From: Sceloporus undulatus | Taxonomy: Eukaryota > Chordata > Lepidosauria > Squamata > Phrynosomatidae | Length of the DNA stretch: 64,000 nucleotides | NCBI RefSeq assembly: GCF_019175285.1 | Contig: NC_056525.1 | Span: 134,379,521 to 134,443,520 of the forward strand | Reading direction: 5' to 3' | Shown here: positions 56,270 through 64,000 of the stretch, in pieces | How positions within the stretch are numbered: the first letter of the stretch is position 1 | Layout of the letters: each line of letters begins with the position of its first letter | Made by a program: the position numbers and the translations under genes | The notes under the pieces: generated by a model | What the model was told of the DNA's origin: nothing | Seen by the model: only the letters and a program-made list of their open reading frames with translations | Databases searched by the model: none

Positions 56270-59200
56270 GTTAAAGTGGAATCATAGTACTAATACTATG
56301 TGGTGTGAAAGGGCTCTTAGATCTTGTTGTGGGGTTCATAACCCTAGGTCCTTATCTGTGGACATCTGGGCTCAATTGATACACTGTCATCATCTGCTGA
56401 TAACTGCCTCGTTTCATATAGTCTATCTTGAACCCTTGTGCAAATGAGGAATTAGGAATGAGTAAACAATCTCAGCATTTTGAGCACACACAGCCCTGCA
56501 CTTCCTACACCATTTGTGGTCCTACACTTTCAGCTGAATGTACAAATAGGACTAATATAAAACATAAGTCTGTACCATGCCCCTGATGATCCATGGAAGT
56601 CATCAGTTGATGCTGTAATTATCAGGTAATGAATGCAAGATTTGGGAAACCCTAGAGAACATCTGTGTTTGCAGTGGAAGAGCTGCTTGTCCACAGTACA
56701 AGAGGAGTTAACCACACAGTTAGCTATCAGTGTGATTAGCTTACATGATTGAATTAATTGCCATTGGCATAAAGATGGCCATAATGGCCATAGGACTGGG
56801 CACATGGTGATGATACAACACCAGCAGTGTTCAATTATAGAGGCCACATTTCATCAGTTAACTCCTGTGGCTCAAGCTGGCTTGCCTGACCATGAAAATG
56901 AATTGCAGGTCAGTTGTGATACTATTTTAAACAGTCACAACAAGGAACTGTGTGGAAATTTTAAAGACTGGCATTTAAGGTGACATAAGCTCTTTAGGGT
57001 GTCACAACACTCTCTTGTTTTTGGTGAGAAAGATGACACTTTGGAATATGTGTATAAAGAAGTAACAGCAGACCTGGCTTCATAGATGACAATACCAAGC
57101 TGCTGAAATATTTTGGTCTAGAGAGCAAGGGATAATAACTCACCTGAAGTGAATCAGTAGCTAATTTCCAAACAAAGACAGCTTTTATGGGTGTGCAGAC
57201 TGATGATGGAAGAATATGGGCCCTTTTATATTCTAGCGGTAGGATGAAAACAAGTATGAAAAGAGAGAAAGGCCAATTTACAAAAAGAATTTCTCTAATT
57301 ACTTGGGCTCTGGTGAGTGGCTCATTAAAAATCCAACAAGGCTAAAAGAGCAGCTAATCCCCAGGCCATAACTGCTATTGGAATGTGTTGAGATAAGTGC
57401 AGGTGGATGGGTATTCATCCATAATGCAAAAGCTCTCTGAAGGACGTAAGCTCAGGGTGGCTTTGCTTACAGATTTCATTATTTTAGTACCACTAATCAT
57501 ACAATAAAGAACTAATCTTGTCTGAATCCAAAGGACAGACATTTTCTGCAGATTTCTCACAGAGAATAGGTGGAATTGTTTTTGCAATAGCAGATGTCTG
57601 ATTTGATTAGAAGAAAGATTAGAGGGAGCCAAAACCCAAAGAAGAGCATGTTCTGCAGGGACATTTTCTGTCCACACATGTTCTATTCTGCTGCATTTGT
57701 TCACAGTACCTTCTTTGCAATCATCTCAATCAACCTTCCTGGCACAGGGCTGGGGAGATGTATTTGTCTGGCATTCAGATGCATTTAAAGTGCGACTGTG
57801 CTCTATTAATGTGCTCTTGGCACAGATAAGCTATGTTTGTGTTTGTCCAGATAGATCTATGTTTGATAACCCTTGTGATTAACTTCTTTCACTTCTTAAC
57901 TCTGCCTCTAGTTACTTCTCTTGAGTCTCTGATCACTCATTCAGTATTCTCATTCCAAGGGGGACGTTCTTCCTTTACTTCTTTCTGGGGCCCTAGGCCT
58001 GTTACAGTTCCTCACATAGTCTTTGGGTGACTGGATCAAATATATGGCTTACAGTACCAGCTACCTCTCTGCACTTCAGAACTTTTCTCCTCTAACACAT
58101 ATAAAGACTCTTTCTCCCTAATCTGACTAGCAGCAGTCACAGAGTTCTCCCATTGGGTCATTAGGGGCTTACTGCCAGTTCACAAAGATACAAGAAATAG
58201 ATAACAGCGACCTACGTTTGGAACTGCTATGTGTTTGGATTTGTTCTGAATGACCTTTCAAGAGGTCTTTACAACCCAGTGCTTCTGACTGCAAATCAAT
58301 TCAGGACCTCTTCCAACTCTATAATTTTTTATGCAAAGATTTTAGTCAATGGAGCTATTAGTAGAGATGCTCAGGGCAACTCTCCTCAAGGATCTAATGG
58401 CTGGCAACATTCTGTTACTGTGTTTTAATGAGCTGGGATGGCCCAAGAAGAAAGAGGCATTGGATGCTTCGGGATATTTAGGAACGTGAAAATTGAGTCT
58501 GGGGTGAAAGCAATAAAAGCAGATTTTAGAGTTCAAATCAATTTGAAAAGGAGAGAATAAGCTACCTTCCAAGGAAATCTTATTGTTCTGGGTTCCTGTC
58601 TTAGACAAAAGATGAGATACAGGAATCTGTTGCAGTGCTGTGATGCCCCACTTTATGCTCAGTCTGTATGTGGTATAAACAACCCTTATGTCATATAAAC
58701 AGCATAATACTTTTCTTCCTTCATAAGGGCTAGGCCCCAGGGATTTCTTGCTGCTTGGTAATGTGGTGTTCACATATAACCAAATTATGTATGACTTTAA
58801 ACATGTGACCTAAAAAGATGTTTACACCACCATGTTATTCTGATGAAAAATATCTTAGTCACAGTAGTTTGCTGGGGCTGAACTTCTTGCTCAAGGAGTG
58901 GGATTAATAACCAGAGGATCAGATTGGCTATAAGAAGCAGAGGGAGCCACACAGATTTTTGTACAACAAAGAATCAAGCATAACAGCAGCCAACCCTTTT
59001 GAAAACACATCACCTGAGGTTAGTTCACTGCAATGCATTACTTAAGTGTCCTTCGGATCATTGTCAGGGAGGAGGATATGAAGAACCCTAGAAAAGGTTG
59101 ACTTTACCTATGGTAATCCTTCCCTCCATCCCACCGGTCTCTGTAAAGCTCACCTGACTGTCATCTCTAGGCAGTGCAGTATAGTGGGGTTGGTCCCTCA

Positions 59201-59297
59201 AAAATTTCTTCACTCACTTGTACTCTCTCCATGCTCTCAGATGAGGTTTTTAATCATAGAGTTTTACCTTCTCATGTTTTCTCACTGCTTCTTTGTT
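56270..59297. other. Contig without recognised genes
   Basis: 3 kb between two 100-N gaps. I searched it for the FCHSD1 start exon and for HDAC3-like exons and saw neither. No clear repeat family. Confidence 0.4.
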
Positions 59298-59397
59298 NNN
59301 NNNNNNNNNNNNNNNNNNNNNNNNNNNNNNNNNNNNNNNNNNNNNNNNNNNNNNNNNNNNNNNNNNNNNNNNNNNNNNNNNNNNNNNNNNNNNNNNN
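59298..59397. other. Scaffold gap, 100 N
   Basis: Exactly 100 N, left border of the piece with the displaced FCHSD1 exon. Confidence 1.
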
Positions 59398-59520
59398 TGA
59401 GCCATGGCAATTAAAGCATTGTCAAACTGGATATTTCTGCAGTGCAGATGGAGGCTTAGATTCAATGCCAGAATGATGGGGCTGCAGAATTGCTCAGGGT
59501 CTGTTGTTATCTCTTTTCAG

Positions 59521-59566
59521 GTCCTACAGCAAGCAGAGATCAGCTATTGAGAGAGAGTATGGACAG
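59521..59566 (+). CDS. FCHSD1: FCHSD1 coding exon 2, displaced
   Basis: The exon reads (R)SYSKQRSAIEREYGQ after a pyrimidine-rich acceptor ending at 59520 and before a gtgaga donor. This is the N-terminal part of the F-BAR domain. It enters with one base of a split codon and ends in phase 0, exactly what the exon at 324 (ALQRLVSQFQKRDWQRG) needs upstream. It lies on the same strand but 59 kb downstream, on a piece bounded by N gaps at 59298-59397 and 62869-62968. No other FCHSD1 exon is visible on that piece. Confidence 0.93.
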
Positions 59567-61430
59567 GTGAGACAATGAAAGGATTCTGAGCTCCCTTTTT
59601 GAAGTATATTTTGGGTTCCAATTTTGATAATGTTCATGATGAGGAAACAATTGTTTTACAAATAGCACAATTTGTAGCTGCCAGCCTTGCCCATAACCCT
59701 GACCCCAATTTATGTTTCCAATTAACATGTGGTGTTAAGAGATAGACATGGGTTGGCTTATCCATCCATTATTTGCTAGCACTTTTTCTTGGCTGAAAGA
59801 AGTTACCCAGGGGGCACAGACACATCATTGGAGCTGCCAGCCAGTGAATCTGAGGTCAGACATGATAATCCCTTAATGCTCAAGACTGTAGGTGTTTACT
59901 CTAATAGGGGTTAGTTGAGCTTCTTCTTGAAGCCAGTGATCCTAAAGAGCAAGTTGCAGATATTTCTTAAGACTCTTTAAACCTGGAAGTCAGATTCCTT
60001 GTGATCAAAGTAAGTGAACTCAACGATATCAGTGCAAAGTTTTATGTACTCGGGGTACCCAGCTGTACTACAATGTGTTGTAATAACTACATGTGGCCTT
60101 TAGCCACGCAATGGTACTGTATTGTGCTATAGAAAGGCCTTGAAGAACACAGTGAGGTTCAATCCAACATGGATAGAAGGCAGACCTTTCTTTGCAGCAG
60201 AACTACAAGAGGCTTCTGTGCTTTCCGTTTTGTATCTCCATCGTACTGCTGCTGAAAGAATCCTACCCTTTAGCACCATTGCTCCTGCCCAGTCTCTTCC
60301 CTTGTTTGCATCTTGATATTTTTTATAGAAATACATACCTTTCCTTAGCTGTCCTCTCTGAGGCCCTTAACCCAGCATCACTAGAGGGGTACGGATTGCA
60401 CCAGGTGATACCCCAGAGCAGGGTGTCACCCAGTAGGGTGCTACACCCAGAGGGACTGGCATGGCTACTGGGAAAGCAAGAAAGGGAGCTTTCCTGCTTG
60501 CCCAGCAGCAGCACCAAACCCTACATGGGCTCTCTGGCGACCACAGCACAGCCCCCCTCAGTAGTGGTGGCTGCTGGGTGAAGGGTAGCTTCGTTCAGGG
60601 TCCAGCATGCCTGGAGTCAGGCTCGATCCTGAAGGCCTTTGGGGTGCTGTCTTCAGAGTTCCTGAAGGCCTCTGGGAGTGAGAGTTCTGGCCAGGTGTGC
60701 GGGCAAGGCAACTTGCCGCCACCACCACACTGGGTGACACCAAGCTGAGGGATGCCCTTGTCGCCTGAAGTTCCACACTAGTATTGTAAGAATAAAGAAG
60801 GAAAATGACCCCTGCTGTACTATATTATTCCTGTGTGTTTGGTTTGCTGCTGTTCTGTCCAATACCAACCTTCTGTTCCTCTCAGTTTTGATTCATAGGG
60901 ATATTTTACTGCCCATCTAAGTTTGCCTCTTGAAACAACAGGTCAGTGTACAGTACTTATGTCACCCATTTCATACATACATGACTGCCAATGCGCATCC
61001 AGAATTAAGGCTCTAAATCTAAATTCCACACCTGAATGATGGGTGTGTTCATAAATCTTGGGCTGATTACAAAAAGAGGTGCTTGTGATTGTGTAAGATC
61101 TTTCAGTTGTAAATTAAATCTTCTTTTCAATTTAAAGTCTCTCATTAGGTTGGTGCATTAAATTCCTCTACTTCATGTCCTGTGCTGAGGATAAAGATTG
61201 AATGAAACAGAATAAGTGGTGCCATTCTGTTTCACCCAGTGCAGCTTCCCCAAGAAGGGAGCATGGGATTTTGAGAGGCCCCAAACCAGGAAGTGGGCAG
61301 GCAAATACCAGAGGAAGACTCAGGGCTGTTTTCATACTAATCTTTCTTTTATTAGTAAAGGTTTTTCATTATAAGTACTAAATAGAAATTGCGAAGAAAA
61401 ATCAGAAGCATAAATGTTCCAACACACGTG
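59567..61430 (+). other. Likely FCHSD1 intron sequence, no features
   Basis: Follows the donor of the displaced exon. A GC-rich stretch at 60340-60750 (caccaggtgataccccagag ... ccaccacactgggtgacacc) looks like a repeat, but I do not recognise it. Confidence 0.4.
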
Positions 61431-61432
61431 TA

Positions 61433-61631
61433 AAGTTTGCCCTTGCCTTTTGCTGGGGATCTGTTCCGGACCCCTCCACGTAAGGCAAATTGTGCATATG
61501 CTTGAGCCCCATTGAAAATAATGGGGTTTGTGCATGGCGCGCAATGTGTGCATGCCATTCTCCCATCACACGGCTTTCAGCTTAAACTGAAAGCCCCATA
61601 AAAGGTGCCCGCATATGATGCGGGCACACTG
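61433..61631. mobile_element. TA-flanked MITE
   Basis: TA at 61431-61432 and 61632-61633. The ends AAGTTTGCCCTTGCC and, inverted, CAGTGTGCCCGCATC match imperfectly. Inner hairpin around cggctttcagcttaaactgaaagcc. Confidence 0.5.
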
Positions 61632-62123
61632 TATTTCTTTTGGGTGGTACAAACTGGTGGGAAGTAAAAAGAGGCTGCCAGTGCCTAATTAATTTCTCTG
61701 TTGGTGCAATCATGGGCCTCCGCAGACTGACTGAAAATCTAATCTTTTTTTCAGTCAAGAGAGATGTGAATGAAAGAATGGAAGGTAGGTCTTTGGACAT
61801 TAGCATAGTTACTGTTATTTCACATACCATTGTGGACAGTTAATGGATACCATTCTGTTCACGTGATTCTTCACAAATAAGAGGTGCACAGTATTTTAGG
61901 AAAAGGTGTTTTTCATGCAAGTTGATTTTTCACCAGTTGCGTGATTTTGTACTGATCCATTGTTCTGAGATAAGGTAGTGATAATCTTCTTTGCAGAGAC
62001 CTTGGCAGACAATGGACAAGATTATTAACTATTTATTATACTTTACTCCTGCTCTTCACTTAAAAAAGGAAAATAGCCCATTACAGAGAACATAGAGAAT
62101 CTCCCATCCAAACATTGGCTAGA

Positions 62124-62388
62124 CTTTCTCTGGGTTTTCCAGGCTATGTTGCCACGTTCTGGAAGATTTTATTCCTGATGTTTCGCCTCATCTGTGGCTG
62201 GCATCTTCAGAGGGTGATGGCATGGAAGTATGTGGGGTATATATACTTGTGTGACCCTTGGTTGGGAGTAAATGATTTACATGTTAACCACCCTCTGAAG
62301 ATGCCAGCCACAGATGCAGGTGAAATGTCAGCAATAAAATCTTCCAGAACGCAGCCACATAGCCCCGAAAACCCACAGAAAACTATGG
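62124..62388. repeat. Penelope-like hairpin repeat, complete copy
   Basis: Left arm gggttttccaggctatgttg ... ctggcatcttcagaggg; right arm ccctctgaagatgccagcc ... gccccgaaaacccacag; loop with gtgtgacccttggttgggag. It shows CTGAAGA, a stem and GAAA in the order of a hammerhead core. Confidence 0.7.
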
Positions 62389-62407
62389 ACGCCAGCCGTG
62401 ATAGCCT

Positions 62408-62868
62408 TAATAATAATAATAATATGGTTTATTTATATACCGCTATTCCAAGGATCATAGCGGTGAACAACAATAATACAACAGTTAAAACATCATAGAT
62501 CACAAATTACAACCCCCCTGTACAAACATCATATGCTATAAAGCAATTAAGAATACATGAAAACACCCCCATACAAATAGCAGGGGGGGGAGTTCCACCC
62601 GGTGGCGTGGGGAGTGTGGCAGTGTCCCTCAGGAGGCCGGGGAGCCGGCTTTTCAGGAGGGGCCTCTCTCAATGACCCCTCCCCCCTAGTAAAAAGCCGC
62701 CACAGCGGCAAGACATTCCTCCGCAGTTCTGGGGAGCTTCTTCCTCGGTGACATGGGGGGGGCAGCGGCAGAAGTAGTCCTCCACCAGCTCTCAGGCAGT
62801 CCCCGATGTTGCTGGGTCTGCCTGATGGCTCCCTCTGTGGCCCAGGTGACAGTTGAAGAGGAAGGGGC
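62408..62868 (-). mobile_element. Short non-LTR element: GC-rich head and (ATT)n tail
   Basis: On the minus strand: GC-rich head (cagacccagcaacatcgggg, gctggtggaggactacttct), then an AT-rich tail with gctatgatccttggaatagc and (ATT)n. The head resembles an L2-type 5' region joined straight to a 3' end, so it looks internally deleted. Cut by the gap at 62869. Confidence 0.45.
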
Positions 62869-62968
62869 NNNNNNNNNNNNNNNNNNNNNNNNNNNNNNNN
62901 NNNNNNNNNNNNNNNNNNNNNNNNNNNNNNNNNNNNNNNNNNNNNNNNNNNNNNNNNNNNNNNNNNNN
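62869..62968. other. Scaffold gap, 100 N
   Basis: Exactly 100 N, right border of the piece with the displaced FCHSD1 exon. Confidence 1.
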
Positions 62969-63399
62969 CCCCCTCCAACCTCTTTTGTAAATTGTAGGGT
63001 TCCTTGGTTCCTTTCTCTCATTTGCCTATGCCCCAGTCATCTGGAGTCTCACTGAGCATGCGCAAAGGTGCCAATTCGCAATTAAGAACCCACCGATGTG
63101 ATGGCTTACTTTGCACAGAATCTGGGTCGCGTTCGGGGAGGCCATTACAGCGAATTTAAAGTGTGATAAGTAATCATGTAATTGCGTGAATTTTCGAATT
63201 AACCTCCCTATCTTCTCTTTCAAAATTGAGAGGCTCCCACCCCGTTTGATAAACTCCTTAGAGATTCATGTGCACACACCTTCATTGGGGACAATGCAGG
63301 CTTGAGCATCCGCAGATTTTGGTATCCGTGCGGAGGGTCTGGAACATTTCCCATGCAGATACTGAGGTCCCACTATAATTACAGATGTACCTAACTGTA

Positions 63400-63483
63400 A
63401 TTGTGTCTAGCACACAGTTCACCAGCTTGCCTGCAAGAACGTTATGGGGGACCTTTTCAAAAGCCTTACAAAATCGAGCTATA
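63400..63483 (-). mobile_element. CR1 RT fragment
   Basis: Minus strand reads ARFCKAFEKVPHNVLAGKLV, a degraded copy of the CR1 RT motif (S/C-KAFD.VPH..L..KL). It is cut off by the Tigger-like element that starts at 63484. Confidence 0.6.
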
Positions 63484-63760
63484 CAGCGAGAACCCATTTA
63501 ACATGGATTTGTTTAACGATTCCTTGTGTTGTGCTGCTTCACGCTGTTTGTGTTATCATGTGTTCAGCATTGATTGGCTGTACCCTACCAACCCATTATT
63601 CACATTTGCTTGCTGTCCTGCATGGATTTTTTGAATGGTTGTTCCTGCTAGTAAAGGGCTCCTTCTGGTAAAGTGCTCGTGTTGTTTATGAATGGACCCA
63701 AAGCCCAAGAACCATGATGCTGGCCATCCAGATATCTCTGAAACATTGTGCCGGGAGTAC
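63484..63760 (+). mobile_element. Tigger-type transposon fragment with transposase start
   Basis: Begins CAGCGAGAACCCATTTAACA after TA at 63482-63483 and continues gtttaacgattcc, as in pogo/Tigger ends. At 63692 a frame opens MDPKPKNHDAGHPDIS, like the Tigger transposase start (M.PKRK..DAGN.D). The resemblance fades after about 15 codons. Old copy. Confidence 0.45.
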
Positions 63761-64000
63761 AATCCAGGACTACCATCTGACGACCCTCTTCTAATGAAAT
63801 TTCCTTTTGTGACAATATGTCGGAAGGTCAGTACTGACTGTTTTCAGATGCCTACATCATTCAAGCATGAAAAAAAAGACATTTATATAATCATCCACAA
63901 TTTTTGTTATACATGAACTGTCCTGGAACATATATCCCTTGGCGATAAAGGTGATCGTCCCATACCACAGCCCCTCTTCTGCTCTACCAAATGTGCAACT

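Noticed and set aside
60323-60776. Several ORFs on both strands
   Set aside because: GC-rich repeat-like stretch; no coding signature or splice context.

Overview
The window looks like squamate reptile (lizard) genomic DNA. It contains two vertebrate genes, FCHSD1 (plus strand) and RELL2 (minus strand), in the tail-to-tail order known from mammals. The rest is a dense, typically squamate repeat load: L2, CR1, L1 and BovB-type LINEs, tRNA-derived SINEs, Penelope-like hairpin repeats, and many short Tigger- and hAT-like DNA elements. No exact species can be named from the sequence. Most small ORFs in the window are chance frames.

Layout. 1-23927: FCHSD1, which encodes an F-BAR plus double-SH3 adaptor. 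Fifteen recognisable coding exons run from 324 to 18797, then the proline-rich tail (20332-23309) and a 3' UTR with AATAAA at 23904. Its introns hold a Tigger-like MITE, CR1, L2 and two separate L1 remnants. 23.9-25.3 kb: convergent 3' ends. 25307-40756: RELL2 on the minus strand in six coding exons, giving a predicted 400-residue single-pass membrane protein. Its introns hold a nearly whole L2 reverse-transcriptase block (31.7-34.4 kb), a long palindromic MITE and nested LINEs. 40.8-43.8 kb: a three-layer repeat nest, then a GC-rich block that is the best candidate for the RELL2 promoter and 5' noncoding exon, with a good RFX X-box match. 43.8-64 kb: no intact gene seen, only repeats (CR1, BovB, L2, Tigger-like, SINEs), two 10-N gaps beside (AAT)n runs, four 100-N scaffold gaps, and a short interstitial telomeric tract.

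Most notable points. (1) The FCHSD1 coding exon that should directly precede the exon at 324 lies instead at 59521-59566, on a 3.5-kb piece bounded on both sides by 100-N gaps. This most likely means a mis-ordered contig, less likely a partial duplication. (2) The FCHSD1 tail exon at 20332 carries an out-of-frame C run. One extra C gives a peptide matching the mammalian tail, and the phases then chain perfectly if a 55-nt exon overlapping one arm of a palindromic repeat (20498-20552) is included, so this is a candidate exonised transposon. (3) Several hairpin repeats show a hammerhead-ribozyme-like CTGANGA / GAAA layout, as expected for Penelope-like elements. I see no prokaryote-style system, CRISPR array or operon here.
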